64,000 bases of DNA from NCBI RefSeq assembly GCF_025466085.1, contig NZ_JANLOD010000048.1:275896-339895 (forward strand), read 5' to 3'. The notes under the pieces were generated by a model. It saw nothing but the letters and a program-made list of their open reading frames with translations. It ran no database searches and was not told where the DNA came from. Shown here one piece after another: positions 42,250-52,184 of this stretch. This DNA is from Pseudomonas sp. 14P_8.1_Bac3. Lineage in GTDB: Bacteria > Pseudomonadota > Gammaproteobacteria > Pseudomonadales > Pseudomonadaceae. The position numbers and the translations under genes were made by a program. The number at the start of each line of letters is the position of its first letter. Within the stretch, counting starts at the first letter, position 1.

Positions 42250-43377
42250 TTAAAGACTGCGCGAAATGACCATGCGCTGAATATCGCTGGTGCCTTCGTA
42301 GATCTGACACACCCGCACGTCGCGGTAGATCCGCTCCAGCGGGAAGTCGTTCAGGTAACCGTAACCGCCGAGGGTTTGCAAGGCCGCGGAGCAGACCTTT
42401 TCGGCCATTTCCGAGGCGAACAGCTTGGCCATCGACGCTTCGACCAGCGCCGGCTTGCCGCTGTCACGCAGCGCCGCGGCGTAATGCACCATTTGCCGGG
42501 CGACAGCGATCTGGGTAGCCATGTCTGCCAGGCGAAACGCGACCGCCTGATGCTCGATGATCGGCTTGCCGAAACTCTCGCGCTCACGGGCGTAGTCCCG
42601 GGCCGCTTCGAACGCGGCGCGGGCCATGCCGACCGCTTGCGACGCGATGCCGACGCGCCCGCCTTCGAGGTTGGCCAGGGCGATCCGGTAGCCTTCACCC
42701 TCCTCGCCCAGGCGGTTGGCCACCGGCACTTTGACGTCTTCGAACAGGATCTGGCAGGTGTCGGACGCGTGCTGGCCGAGTTTGTCTTCGACGCGCGCGA
42801 CTGTGTAGCCCGGCGAATCGGTGGGCACGATCAGCGCAGTGATCCCGCGTTTGCCGGCGCTCGGATCGGTGACCGCGAACACAATCACCACCCCGGCGTT
42901 TTGCCCGGAGGTGATGAACTGTTTGCAGCCGTTGAGCACGTAGTGATCGCCTTCAAGACGGGCACGGGTTTTCAGGCCGCTGGCGTCGGAGCCGGCCTGG
43001 GGTTCGGTCAACGCAAAGGCGCCGAGCATCGCGCCGCTGGCCAATGGCTTGAGGAAGCGCTCTTTCTGCTCGTCGTTGCCATAGTTGAGGATCGGCACGC
43101 AACCCACCGAGTTGTGCACGCTCATGATGGTCGAGCAGGCGCCGTCGCCGGCGGCGATTTCTTCCAGGGCCATGGCGTAGGCCAGGTAACCGGTGTCGCT
43201 GCCGCCCCACTGCTCCGGCACCAGCATGCCGAAGAAGCCGAGCTCGGCCATTTCGCCGATGGCTTCCCTTGGGAATCGATGCTCGCGGTCCCATTCGGCG
43301 GCGAACGGTTTCAGCCGTTCCTGGGCAAACTGCCGGGCGGCTTCGCTGATTTGTTGTTGTTCGTCATTGGCAATCAT
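42250..43377 (-). CDS. Short/branched-chain acyl-CoA dehydrogenase
   Basis: A 375-residue flavoprotein: [43 protein letters not shown] and catalytic Glu in [11 protein letters not shown]. Substrate probably butyryl- or 2-methylbutyryl-CoA. It is 13 bp upstream of the hydratase gene. It is a paralogue of the plus-strand dehydrogenase ending at 41310. Confidence 0.88.
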   Translation of the reverse strand: MIANDEQQQISEAARQFAQERLKPFAAEWDREHRFPREAIGEMAELGFFGMLVPEQWGGSDTGYLAYAMALEEIAAGDGACSTIMSVHNSVGCVPILNYGNDEQKERFLKPLASGAMLGAFALTEPQAGSDASGLKTRARLEGDHYVLNGCKQFITSGQNAGVVIVFAVTDPSAGKRGITALIVPTDSPGYTVARVEDKLGQHASDTCQILFEDVKVPVANRLGEEGEGYRIALANLEGGRVGIASQAVGMARAAFEAARDYARERESFGKPIIEHQAVAFRLADMATQIAVARQMVHYAAALRDSGKPALVEASMAKLFASEMAEKVCSAALQTLGGYGYLNDFPLERIYRDVRVCQIYEGTSDIQRMVISRSL

Positions 43378-43411
43378 GGTGAATCCTTGAATCGAGTTGC
43401 GACGCAGAACC

Positions 43412-43503
43412 CTGTGGGAGCCAGCCCTGCTGGCGATAGCGTCGGGCCAGTCGATGCCGGCTTTTATGACACACCGTCATCGCCAGCAGGCTGGCTCCCA
43501 CAG
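43412..43503. repeat. Inverted REP pair (CAGCC family) inside the beta-oxidation operon
   Basis: CTGTGGGAGCCAGCCCTGCT and its inverted partner AGCAGGCTGGCTCCCACAG lie between the dehydrogenase start and the thiolase stop. Core bases differ from the other REPs here. Confidence 0.85.
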
Positions 43504-43516
43504 AAGTGAGGTTGGC

Positions 43517-44710
43517 CTAGTACAGGCATTCCACGGCCATCGCCGTCGCTTCACCGCCGCCGATGCAGATGGCCGCGACGCCGCGTTTCAGGCCTTTCTG
43601 GCGCAGTGCCGAGAGCAAGGTCACGAGGATCCGCGCGCCCGATGCACCAATCGGGTGGCCGAGGGCACATGCCCCGCCGTGCACGTTGATCTTCTCGTGG
43701 GGAATCTCCAGTTTGGTCATGGTCACCAGGCTGACCACCGCGAACGCTTCGTTCACTTCCACCAGATCGACTTCATCCAGCGACCAGCCGGTTTTCTTCA
43801 GCAACTTCCTGATCGCGCCCACCGGGGCCACCGGGAACAGGCCCGGCGTATCAGCGAACGCCGCGTGCCCATGGATCACCGCCAAAGGCTTCAAGCCACG
43901 CTTCTGTGCTTCGGAACGGCGCATCAGCACCAGCGCCGCCGCGCCATCGGAAATAGAACTGGAGTTGGCCGCGGTCACCGTACCGCCTTCGCGGAACGCC
44001 GGTTTCAGCGAGGCGATCTTGTCCAGCTTGGCTTTCGGTGGTTGTTCATCGTTGCTGATCAGCACCTGCTCTTTGCCGACAGTCACGGTGAGCGGGACGA
44101 TTTCATCCTTGAAGCTGCCGTCCTTGATCGCCTGCTGTGCGCGGGTGGTCGAGGCGATGGCGAATGCATCCTGGGCTTCGCGACTGAAACCGTTGGTTTC
44201 AGCGCAATCTTCGGCGAAGGTGCCCATCAGCCGGCCTTTGTCGTAAGCGTCTTCGAGACCGTCGAGGAACATGGAGTCCAGTACGCGACCGTGGCCCATG
44301 CGGTAGCCGGCGCGCGCGCGGTCCAGCAGGTAGGGTGCGTTGGACATGCTTTCCATGCCGCCCGCGACCACGACTTCAGCGCTGCCGGCGATCAGCATGT
44401 CGTGGGCCAGGATCGCCGCTTCCATACCCGAACCGCACATCTTGTTCAGGGTGGTGCATCGGGTCGATTTATCCAGCCCGGCGCCCAGCGCCGCCTGACG
44501 TGCCGGGGCCTGACCGAGGCCGGCGGACAGCACGCAACCAAACAGCACTTCTTCAACCGCCTCCGGCGCCACGCCGGCCCGTTCGACGGCGGCTTTGATC
44601 GCGGCAGCACCAAGCTGCGGCGCGGTGAAGCTTTTCAGTTCGCCCTGGAACCCACCCATCGGGGTGCGGACGGCGCTGACGATAACAATTGGATCGTTGG
44701 ACATAGTCAT
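43517..44710 (-). CDS. Acetyl-CoA acyltransferase (thiolase)
   Basis: A 397-residue thiolase with nucleophile Cys92 (NKMCGSGMEA), NEAFAVVSLVT, the His in GGACALGHPIGASGAR and the C-terminal Cys in ICIGGGEA. It splits 3-ketoacyl-CoA, including 2-methyl forms, to acetyl-CoA plus a shorter acyl-CoA. GAGGAG precedes the ATG. Equivalent by order to FadAx. Confidence 0.92.
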   Translation of the reverse strand: MTMSNDPIVIVSAVRTPMGGFQGELKSFTAPQLGAAAIKAAVERAGVAPEAVEEVLFGCVLSAGLGQAPARQAALGAGLDKSTRCTTLNKMCGSGMEAAILAHDMLIAGSAEVVVAGGMESMSNAPYLLDRARAGYRMGHGRVLDSMFLDGLEDAYDKGRLMGTFAEDCAETNGFSREAQDAFAIASTTRAQQAIKDGSFKDEIVPLTVTVGKEQVLISNDEQPPKAKLDKIASLKPAFREGGTVTAANSSSISDGAAALVLMRRSEAQKRGLKPLAVIHGHAAFADTPGLFPVAPVGAIRKLLKKTGWSLDEVDLVEVNEAFAVVSLVTMTKLEIPHEKINVHGGACALGHPIGASGARILVTLLSALRQKGLKRGVAAICIGGGEATAMAVECLY

Positions 44711-44721
44711 GACAACTCCTC

Positions 44722-45483
44722 TTACTTGGCGGCCATGCGCAAGGCGCCGTCGAGACGGATCACCTCGCCATTGAGCATGCTGTTCTCAATGATATGCCTG
44801 ACCAGCGCGGCATACTCGCCCGGTTTGCCCAGGCGCGGCGGAAAAGGTACGCCAGCGGCCAGGGAGTCGCGGGCTTCCTGGGTCATGCCGGCCATCATCG
44901 GCGTTTCGAAAATGCCTGGGGCGATGGTCATCACACGGATGCCGAAGCGCGCCAGTTCGCGGGCGGCGGGTAAGGTGAGGCTGACGATCGCGCCTTTGGA
45001 GGCGGCATAGGCCGCCTGGCCGATCTGCCCGTCATAGGCCGCCGCCGAGGCGGTGTTGATGATCACCCCGCGCTCGCCATCGGCGTCCGCCTCGGTTTCA
45101 GCGATGGCGGCGGAGGCCAGGCGCAGCATGTTGAAGCTGCCGATCAGGTTGACGTTGATCACCTGGCTGAAACTGGACAATGCGTGCGGACCGTTCTTGC
45201 CGAGGATCTTCTCGCCCCGGACGATGCCGGCGCAGTTGACCAGACCGTTGAGGCCGCCAAAGGCCTTGACCGTGGCCTGCACTGCCGCTTCGGCCGCGGC
45301 TTCATTACTGATGTCCGCCACCACGCTCTTCGCGCCGAGGCGTTCAGCCTGGGCCGCGACCGCTTCGGCATTCATGTCCACCAGCATGACGTTGGCGCCA
45401 GCCTCGACCAGCATTTGCGCCGTGGCCGCACCGAGCCCGGAGGCACCGCCGGTGACGAGAAAAACCTTGTTTTCGATCTGCAT
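44722..45483 (-). CDS. SDR-type 3-hydroxyacyl-CoA dehydrogenase
   Basis: A 253-residue short-chain dehydrogenase like human HSD17B10. NAD motif TGGASGLG at 11-18, NCAG, catalytic Ser146, Tyr159 and Lys163 (YAASKG). It oxidises 3-hydroxy-2-methylbutyryl- or 3-hydroxyacyl-CoA. AAGGAAAC precedes the ATG at 45483; a longer frame upstream reads into the synthetase and is rejected. Confidence 0.9.
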   Translation of the reverse strand: MQIENKVFLVTGGASGLGAATAQMLVEAGANVMLVDMNAEAVAAQAERLGAKSVVADISNEAAAEAAVQATVKAFGGLNGLVNCAGIVRGEKILGKNGPHALSSFSQVINVNLIGSFNMLRLASAAIAETEADADGERGVIINTASAAAYDGQIGQAAYAASKGAIVSLTLPAARELARFGIRVMTIAPGIFETPMMAGMTQEARDSLAAGVPFPPRLGKPGEYAALVRHIIENSMLNGEVIRLDGALRMAAK

Positions 45484-45499
45484 GATGGTTTCCTTGGAT

Positions 45500-47164
45500 T
45501 CAAGCTGAAACGTTCTTCGCCGCGGCCTCTTGAGCCTTGGCGATTTCCTGGTTGCGCAAGATAAAGCGCTGCAATTTGCCGCTTGGGGTTTTCGGCAACT
45601 CGCTGACAAATTCGATTTCACGGGGGTACGAGTGCGCGGCCAGGCGCTTGCGCACGTGCTGGCGCAGTTCTTCGGCCAGTTCCGGCGCGGCACGGTATTG
45701 CGCGCTGAGCACCACGAAGGCTTTGACCAGTTCGGTGCGCTCCGGATCGGGTTTGCCGACCACGGCCGCTTCGACGACGGCCGGATGCTCGATCAGCGCG
45801 CTTTCCACGTCGAACGGGCCCACGCGGTAGCCGGAAGTGGTGATCACGTCATCGCTGCGACCGACGAAGCTGATGCTGCCGTCCGGGTTCCATTCAACGG
45901 TGTCGCCGCTCAGGTAGTAGTTGCCAACGAAGGCTTTGGTCGGTGCGCCTTCGTAGCCATTGAACCAGCACATCGGCGATTGGGGACGGTCAATGGCGAG
46001 AATGCCGGGCTGGCCGACGCCCAGCTCCTTGTATTCATCGTCCAGCACCACGATGCGATGGCCCGGCGAGGCAAAACCGGCGGCACCCATGTGAATCGGG
46101 TGTTCGAGTCCGTGGTGGTTGCACAGGACCATGCCCAGTTCGGTCTGGCCGTAATGGTCATGGATCACCACGCCGAGGTTGTCGGCAAACCAGCGGATCA
46201 CTTCCGGGTTCAATGGCTCGCCGGCGCTGCTGACGATGCGCAGCTTGCCCTTGATCGATTGGGCGAACTCGTCGCCGCCAGCGATCAACAGGCGATACGC
46301 GGTCGGCGAACCGGTGAGGTTGGTGATCCCGTACTTGTTGATCACCCGGCAGGTACTTTCCAGGGTGAACGGGCCATCGTAGAACGTGATCGGATGCCCC
46401 ATCGACATCGGTCCGGTCACGCCGAAATAGATGCCGTAGGCCCAACCCGGATCGGCGACGTTCCAGAATGCGTCTTCCGGGCGCAGGTCCACGGCGTCAC
46501 GGGTGTAGCTCTGGAATGCAACGATGGCCTTGAGCGGCACCGACAAGGCTTTCGACGGACCGGTGGTGCCCGAGGTGAACATCAGCAGGAACGGGTCTTC
46601 GCCGGTCAGCAGCACCGGCTCGCACGCGGAGGAATAATTGGCCAGTTCGGCCCAGAAACTGAAATCGCCGCGGACAATGCCCTGGCCCTTCGCGCCGCCG
46701 ACGGTCACGATGGCCGGGCAGTCGGCCACGTCAGCGAGTTTGGAACGATTGACCGCATCGGTGACCACGACCTTGGCGCCCGAGCAGCTCAGGCGGTGCT
46801 CGATGGCTTTCGGCCCGAACGCAGTGAACAACGGCTGGTACACCGCGCCGATGCGCCAGGTGGCGAACACTGTGATCAGTAATTCGATGTTGCGCGGCAG
46901 CAGGCCGGCGACCTTGTCGCCCTTCTGCACGCCCTGGGCCAGGAGGAAATTGGCAAAACGCGCGGCTTTGTCCTGCAGATCGCTGAAGGTGTACGTCGCA
47001 CTGCTGCCATCGCGGCCTTCCCAGAACAGCGCAATGCGGCCTGGCAACGCATGCCGGTCGCAACACTCGACGCAGGCATTGAGGGCCGTCAGATTGCCCG
47101 CGAGGGCGGCGTCGACGGTGTGCTGGTAATCGAACTGTGACGTAGCAGACAGGTAATCGCGCAT
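45500..47164 (-). CDS. AMP-forming acyl-CoA synthetase
   Basis: A 554-residue ANL-family ligase. A3 motif [12 protein letters not shown] (about 195-206), A5 YGQTELGM, A7 [11 protein letters not shown]8 [20 protein letters not shown] and the acyl-adenylation lysine in TPSGKLQRF near the C terminus. It activates a short or medium carboxylic acid and is first in the operon, so free acids rather than only CoA esters may enter. An unusual 200-bp gap to the AraC gene holds a single REP core. Confidence 0.9.
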   Translation of the reverse strand: MRDYLSATSQFDYQHTVDAALAGNLTALNACVECCDRHALPGRIALFWEGRDGSSATYTFSDLQDKAARFANFLLAQGVQKGDKVAGLLPRNIELLITVFATWRIGAVYQPLFTAFGPKAIEHRLSCSGAKVVVTDAVNRSKLADVADCPAIVTVGGAKGQGIVRGDFSFWAELANYSSACEPVLLTGEDPFLLMFTSGTTGPSKALSVPLKAIVAFQSYTRDAVDLRPEDAFWNVADPGWAYGIYFGVTGPMSMGHPITFYDGPFTLESTCRVINKYGITNLTGSPTAYRLLIAGGDEFAQSIKGKLRIVSSAGEPLNPEVIRWFADNLGVVIHDHYGQTELGMVLCNHHGLEHPIHMGAAGFASPGHRIVVLDDEYKELGVGQPGILAIDRPQSPMCWFNGYEGAPTKAFVGNYYLSGDTVEWNPDGSISFVGRSDDVITTSGYRVGPFDVESALIEHPAVVEAAVVGKPDPERTELVKAFVVLSAQYRAAPELAEELRQHVRKRLAAHSYPREIEFVSELPKTPSGKLQRFILRNQEIAKAQEAAAKNVSA

Positions 47165-47317
47165 TGCCAGAATCCCTTTGTATTTTTATTAGGTTGGGGG
47201 AACCGTAAAAACCAGGGAAATACTCGCCCCGCGCGGGGTGGCGGGCAATGGTCAAAGTTATCAAGTTGCTTGACTGGTTTGGCCAAGGTTTGAGGGATGT
47301 GTCGTCCGGGTGGGCCT

Positions 47318-47341
47318 CATTGCGGGCAAGCCCGCGAAGGC
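47318..47341. repeat. Single REP core
   Basis: ATTGCGGGCAAGCCCGCGAA, one arm only, upstream of the synthetase operon and after the AraC gene. Confidence 0.6.
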
Positions 47342-47368
47342 GTCAGCCGCCTCAATGCAAAATCCGGA

Positions 47369-48385
47369 TCAGGTCGCTTCGTTGAGAATCAGGCTGCGGT
47401 AATGCCCCGGATTCGACCCCGACCACTTGCGAAACGCCTTGTAGAACGAACTCGCATCGGCAAACCCCAGTCGTGTGGCGATTTCGGCGAAGCTGATGCT
47501 CGGCTCCGCCAGCCAGACGATGGCCAACTCCTTGCGCACGCTGTCCTTGAGGCCCTGATAGGTCTGCCCTTCTTCCGCCAGCCGTCGGCGCAAGGTCGAC
47601 GCCGACATGCACAATTGCTGCGCCAACGGTTCGGTTTCCGGCCATTGTTCGGCGGGTAATTGCCGCAGGTCCTGCTTGATGCGACTGGCCAGGCTCTCCG
47701 GGTCGCGGTACTTGACCAGGATGTTCGCCGGCGCATGGGCGAGGAATCGCTTGAGCTCTTCGGCGCTGCGCTTGATCGGCAGATCGAGGCAATCGGCGGA
47801 GAAAATCATCCGCGTGCGCGGCCGGTCGAAACGCAGGTTTTGCGAGAACATCACCTGATAGTCGTCGCAGAAGTCCGGCTGCGGACAGCGCAACTCGATA
47901 GCCAGAATCGGGATGCGTCGCCCCGCCAGCCAGCAGGCCACGCCGTGGACGATCATCCAATAAGTGAAATAGGTGAAGGCGCGACGCGGGTCCTGGTCGT
48001 CTTCCAACAGCACGATTTCCGCGAGGCTTTGCTGGCGCACCAGCTGCGCCGGCAGGTGTTCAAGCATCAGCGACAGGAACGCCAACCCCGAGGCCAGGCC
48101 GGCGGCGAGGCTCGGCTGGACCATCGAGCTGCGGCACAGAAACGCCAAGCTGCCGGATTTGAGTTTGCGCGGGTCCATGCCAAAAAATTCGTCGTCGTGC
48201 CGCCGGGCGAGCAAACGCCACAGACGCGCATAGGACGTGGCCGGGACGCGCGCCTCGACGGACTGCAGCAGCGCCGGATCGATACCGACCTTGTCCAACA
48301 CCTCGTCGGAGGCAGCGCCCTGGGCGCAACTTTGCAACAGCGCTTCACGCACCAGTTGCATGGAAATGGTGTCTTTTTCCGACAT
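47369..48385 (-). CDS. AraC-family regulator with arabinose-binding-like N domain
   Basis: A 338-residue regulator. The N-terminal 200 residues fit the Arabinose_bd domain of OruR/ArgR-like pseudomonad activators (ARLWRLLARRHDDEFFGM); the C-terminal 100 hold the two HTHs (EPLAQQLCMSASTLRRRLAE and FAEIATRLGFADASSFYKAF). Encoded just upstream of the acyl-CoA synthetase operon on the same strand, it probably activates it. Confidence 0.88.
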   Translation of the reverse strand: MSEKDTISMQLVREALLQSCAQGAASDEVLDKVGIDPALLQSVEARVPATSYARLWRLLARRHDDEFFGMDPRKLKSGSLAFLCRSSMVQPSLAAGLASGLAFLSLMLEHLPAQLVRQQSLAEIVLLEDDQDPRRAFTYFTYWMIVHGVACWLAGRRIPILAIELRCPQPDFCDDYQVMFSQNLRFDRPRTRMIFSADCLDLPIKRSAEELKRFLAHAPANILVKYRDPESLASRIKQDLRQLPAEQWPETEPLAQQLCMSASTLRRRLAEEGQTYQGLKDSVRKELAIVWLAEPSISFAEIATRLGFADASSFYKAFRKWSGSNPGHYRSLILNEAT

Positions 48386-48458
48386 TGAGCGCGGTGAGCC
48401 CTGTTGTTTTTGAGTGTCGGCATCTTACCGCAACCGCCCATCCATCGCAGATCCCCAT

Positions 48459-48548
48459 TGTGGGAGCGGGCTTGCTCGCGAATGCGGTCTTTCCGTTAAA
48501 AATGCAGCGACTGACACACCGCATTCGCGAGCAAGCCCGCTCCCACGA
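48459..48548. repeat. Inverted REP pair (GCGGGC family)
   Basis: TGTGGGAGCGGGCTTGCTCG and CGAGCAAGCCCGCTCCCAC flank a 42-bp spacer between the divergent AraC and efe genes. Confidence 0.88.
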
Positions 48549-48628
48549 GAGGATCTGCGCGGGCCACCGATTCCAATCTTCAGAGTTGTTCAGCTTAGGT
48601 TCAGGTTAATGTCAATGGTTGCCATTTG

Positions 48629-48647
48629 GGAATGAGTGTCATTATGT
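48629..48647 (+). promoter_or_regulatory. Fur-box-like site upstream of the efe operon
   Basis: GGGAATGAGTGTCATTATG matches 13 of 19 positions of the Fur consensus, 39 bp before the ATG of the FTR1 gene, a normal location for iron repression. Confidence 0.55.
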
Positions 48648-48686
48648 TACAAATTAGCATCCCTATCTGATCCGAGACGCCGCTGA

Positions 48687-49544
48687 ATGCTCGTTCCCTT
48701 TCTGATCATGCTGCGTGAAGGCATTGAAGCTGCACTGATCGTCGGCATCATCGCCAGTTACCTCAAGCAAACCGGCCGCGGCCAATGGATGCCTGCCGTG
48801 TGGATTGGCGTGTTTCTCGCCGCTGCACTGGCGCTGTTGGTCGGCGGCGGTCTGGAGCTGGTCAGCGCCGAATTCCCGCAGAAGCAACAGGAACTGTTCG
48901 AAGGCGTGGTCGGCCTGGTGGCGGTCGGCATTCTCAGTTCCATGGTGTTCTGGATGCGCAAGGTGGCGCGTTCGATCAAGCATTCATTGCACGTCTCTCT
49001 CGATCACGCGCTGGCCGGTTCGAAGCATCAGGTGACTGCGCTGATCGCCATGGTGTTCTTCGCCGTGGCCCGGGAAGGCCTGGAAACCGTATTTTTCCTG
49101 CTCGCGGTGTTCCAGCAGAGCGAAGGCCCGGGCGCGCCGATCGGAGCCCTGCTCGGCCTGATCCTGGCGATCGTTATTGGTTTCCTGATCTACAGCGGCA
49201 GCATGCGCCTGAACCTTGGCGCATTTTTCCGCTGGACCGGCCTGTTCATCCTGGTGGTCGCCGCCGGCATTCTTGCCAACTCGGTGCAGGCGCTGCACGA
49301 AGCCGGGGTCTGGAACCACCTGCAAACAGTGCTGTTCGACTTCAGCGCCGCGCTGCCGATGGACAGCCCGCTCGGCTCGGTGCTGGCCGGTATGTTCGGT
49401 TATCAGGAAGCCCCGACCGTCAGCACCCTGGGCGCCTATCTGATTTATCTGGTGGTCGCGCTGGTGATGTTCTTTCTCCCGGCGCCAGCACCCCATGCCA
49501 ACCCTCGTGGGAGCGAGCCTGCGCGCGATGGTCGTAAACGATGA
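48687..49544 (+). CDS. efeU: EfeU/FTR1-family iron permease
   Basis: A 285-residue seven-helix permease with the two REXXE iron motifs of the FTR1 family, REGIE at 10-14 and REGLE at 129-133. The C terminus is odd: residues 274-285 are encoded by the first arm of a REP pair, so the native tail has been replaced or extended. The ribosome site is weak. It heads a gene order of permease, EfeO-like, EfeB, second EfeO-like. Confidence 0.9.
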   Translation: MLVPFLIMLREGIEAALIVGIIASYLKQTGRGQWMPAVWIGVFLAAALALLVGGGLELVSAEFPQKQQELFEGVVGLVAVGILSSMVFWMRKVARSIKHSLHVSLDHALAGSKHQVTALIAMVFFAVAREGLETVFFLLAVFQQSEGPGAPIGALLGLILAIVIGFLIYSGSMRLNLGAFFRWTGLFILVVAAGILANSVQALHEAGVWNHLQTVLFDFSAALPMDSPLGSVLAGMFGYQEAPTVSTLGAYLIYLVVALVMFFLPAPAPHANPRGSEPARDGRKR

Positions 49545-49606
49545 CGCGGAAATCCTGATTCCCCGCGGTGCCCTGAGGTTCATCGCGAGCAAGCTCGCTC
49601 CTACAG
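49506..49606. repeat. Inverted REP pair overlapping the end of efeU
   Basis: CGTGGGAGCGAGCCTGCGCG and CGCGAGCAAGCTCGCTCCTA. The first arm lies inside the coding sequence and supplies its last 12 codons and stop. Confidence 0.85.
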
Positions 49607-49649
49607 GGCCATTTTCAAACTATTACATTTCCAGTCAGTAAGGGCCCCC

Positions 49650-50849
49650 ATGCCAAATCAAGCCCCACCCCAGGCCTCCCCTCCCCGCGCCTTGCGCTGG
49701 GCGGTGGCCGGTTCGGTGATCGTGATGATCGCTGCCGGCGGCCTGTTCTACTACGCGTCGAAAATGGCCGCGGCCAAGCGTCAGAGCAACCATGACGAAG
49801 TGCTGGTGACCATTCAATCGCACAGCTGTGAGCCGAATGCGCTGACCGTGCCGGCCGGTCGCGCCAGTTTCCGCATCGTCAACCGTTCGGACCGGGCGGT
49901 TGAATGGGAAATCCTCGACGGCGTGCTGGTGATCGAAGAACGGGAAAACATCGCCCCCGGCCTGAGCCAGGTGATCAACGCCAACCTGTTGCCCGGCGAT
50001 TACGCGATCACTTGCGGCCTGCTGAGCAACCCGCGCGGCACACTGCACGTCACGCCGACCGCAGCCTCCGAGGCGGCTGCCAAGGCCAGGCCGTCAATGG
50101 TCGCGTTCATCGGGCCATTGTCGGAATTTCGCGTGTACCTCAGCAGTCAGGGCTCTGCGCTGGTCAAAGCCGTCACTGCCCTCGAGCAAGCCATCGAGGC
50201 CGGCGACCTCAGTCAGGCGCAAGCCTTGTATGTGCCAGCCCGCGCCGCCTATCAACGCATTGCCCCCGCCGCGCAACGCCTGGCCGAGCTTGACAACGCG
50301 ATCAACGCCCGCGCCGATTACTTTGAAAAACGCGAGCAAGACCCCGGTTTCAGTGGTTTCCATCGCCTGGAATACGCACTGTTTCAGCAACGCAACGTCG
50401 ATGGCCTGACGCCGGTAGCCCAGCGCCTGCTGACCGACGTTACTGCCCTCAAGCAACAACTGCTGGCTCAATCGCTGCCGCCGGAACAACTGGTCAGCAT
50501 CGTCGTGCGCAACCTCAACAACCTGGGCGACGTGCGCGCCAGCAGCGGCGAAGAAGAGCGTTACAGCCATACCGACCTGAACGGCTTCGCCGGCAACCTC
50601 GAAGCGGCGCGCAAAGTCGTCGACCTGTTGCGGCCGCTGCTGGCCAAGTCCGCGGCCGACCTGCTGCCGCGCATCGACGGCGCCATCGCCAGCCTCGATG
50701 CCCAACTCAATGGCTTCAAGGTCAATGACGGCTACGCGAGCTACGACAGCGTCAGTGCCGAACAGCGCAAACAGATCGCCGACAAGGCCAAGGCCCTGGC
50801 CGATGCACTCGACGGAATCGATCCCGCCCTTGGCCTTTCAGGCCTGTAG
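49650..50849 (+). CDS. efeO: EfeO-like iron-binding protein with cupredoxin and imelysin (M75) domains, membrane-anchored
   Basis: A 399-residue protein. An N-terminal helix (about 15-36) lacks a clear cleavage site and probably anchors it. Residues 50-135 form a cupredoxin-like domain with Cys60 and Cys122; 148-395 are an imelysin domain with the HxxE iron-site motif His238-Glu241 ([10 protein letters not shown]). In E. coli EfeO this protein passes iron to EfeU. It follows efeU by 105 bp, the gap being the REP. Confidence 0.88.
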   Translation: MPNQAPPQASPPRALRWAVAGSVIVMIAAGGLFYYASKMAAAKRQSNHDEVLVTIQSHSCEPNALTVPAGRASFRIVNRSDRAVEWEILDGVLVIEERENIAPGLSQVINANLLPGDYAITCGLLSNPRGTLHVTPTAASEAAAKARPSMVAFIGPLSEFRVYLSSQGSALVKAVTALEQAIEAGDLSQAQALYVPARAAYQRIAPAAQRLAELDNAINARADYFEKREQDPGFSGFHRLEYALFQQRNVDGLTPVAQRLLTDVTALKQQLLAQSLPPEQLVSIVVRNLNNLGDVRASSGEEERYSHTDLNGFAGNLEAARKVVDLLRPLLAKSAADLLPRIDGAIASLDAQLNGFKVNDGYASYDSVSAEQRKQIADKAKALADALDGIDPALGLSGL

Positions 50850-50865
50850 CAGAAGACCACTCCAG

Positions 50866-52164
50866 ATGAACGATACAGAGCAATTCAACCTTCAGCGGCG
50901 CCGGGTCTTGATGGGCATGGGCGCCGCCGGTGTGGCCCTCGCCGGTTCGGCGCTAAGCTGCCCGGCCATGGCCGCCAGCCCGGCGCAGGTCACCGAAGCG
51001 CCGAGCAGTGAAAAAACCGAAGACCGCCACGATTTCTACGGCCAGCACCAGAGCGGGATCGTCACCCCGCGCCCGGCGTCCGGCATGCTGGTGTCGTTCG
51101 ATGTGCTGGCCAGCGATCGCGACGACCTGGAGCGGCTGTTCCGCACGCTCAACGAGCGCATCGCCTTCCTGATGAAGGGCGGCCCGGTGACCCAGGTCGA
51201 CCCGAAACTGCCGCCGGTGGATTCCGGGATTCTCGGGCCGGTGGTCACCCCGGACAACCTGACCATTACCGTGTCCGTGGGCGAGTCGCTGTTCGACGAA
51301 CGCTTCGGCCTGGCCGACGCCAAGCCGAAGCGCCTGAGCCGCATGGTCGGCTTCCCCAACGATGCGCTGGAGGCCGATTGCTGCCACGGCGACCTGAGCC
51401 TGCAGTTCTGCGCCAACACCACCGACACCAACATCCACGCCCTGCGCGACATCGTGAAAAACCTGCCGGACCTGCTGCTGGTGCGCTGGAAACAGGAAGG
51501 CAGCGTGCCACCGCAAGCCCCGGCGAAACCCGGCATACCGGCGCAGAGTGCGCGTAACTTCCTGGGCTTTCGCGACGGTTCGGCCAACCCCGACTCCAAC
51601 GACGCCAAGGCCATGGACCGCCTCGTCTGGGTGCAACCCGGCAGCGATGAACCGACGTGGGCCGCCAACGGCAGCTATCAAGCGGTGCGGATCATCCGCA
51701 ACTTCGTCGAACGCTGGGACCGCACGCCGTTGCAGGAACAGGAAAGCATCCTCGGCCGGATCAAAAGCACCGGCGCGCCCATGGGTGGCAACCACGAAAC
51801 CGAGGTGCCGGACTACGCCAAGGACCCGCAAGGCAAGCTGACCCGACTCGACGCGCACATCCGCCTGGCCAACCCGCGCACCGCGGCAAGCCAGGCGAAC
51901 CTGATCCTGCGCCGGCCGTTCAACTACTCCAACGGCGTGAACAAGAACGGCCAGCTGGACATGGGCCTGCTGTTCATCTGTTACCAGGCGGACCTGGAAA
52001 AAGGCTTCATCACCGTACAAACCCGACTCAACGGCGAACCGCTCGAGGAATACCTCAAGCCGGTCGGCGGTGGGTATTTCTTCACCCTGCCGGGTGTGAC
52101 GGGCGACCAGGACTTCATCGGTCGCGCGCTGCTTCATGCCACACAACCCACCACAAACACCTGA
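50866..52164 (+). CDS. efeB: EfeB, Dyp-type haem peroxidase with Tat signal
   Basis: A 432-residue DyP peroxidase. The Tat signal is [18 protein letters not shown] at about 10-27. The catalytic GFRDG motif is 234-238, the proximal haem ligand candidate is His331 ([11 protein letters not shown]), and [10 protein letters not shown] follows. EfeB oxidises Fe(II) or takes part in haem iron release in the periplasm. It begins 16 bp after the efeO stop. Confidence 0.92.
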   Translation: MNDTEQFNLQRRRVLMGMGAAGVALAGSALSCPAMAASPAQVTEAPSSEKTEDRHDFYGQHQSGIVTPRPASGMLVSFDVLASDRDDLERLFRTLNERIAFLMKGGPVTQVDPKLPPVDSGILGPVVTPDNLTITVSVGESLFDERFGLADAKPKRLSRMVGFPNDALEADCCHGDLSLQFCANTTDTNIHALRDIVKNLPDLLLVRWKQEGSVPPQAPAKPGIPAQSARNFLGFRDGSANPDSNDAKAMDRLVWVQPGSDEPTWAANGSYQAVRIIRNFVERWDRTPLQEQESILGRIKSTGAPMGGNHETEVPDYAKDPQGKLTRLDAHIRLANPRTAASQANLILRRPFNYSNGVNKNGQLDMGLLFICYQADLEKGFITVQTRLNGEPLEEYLKPVGGGYFFTLPGVTGDQDFIGRALLHATQPTTNT

Positions 52165-52184
52165 CCAACACACGGAACCGTCCC

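Noticed and set aside
43397..45010. Plus-strand 537-codon frame opposite the thiolase and SDR genes
   Set aside because: Crosses a gene boundary and the REP edge; both minus-strand enzymes have full active-site sets.
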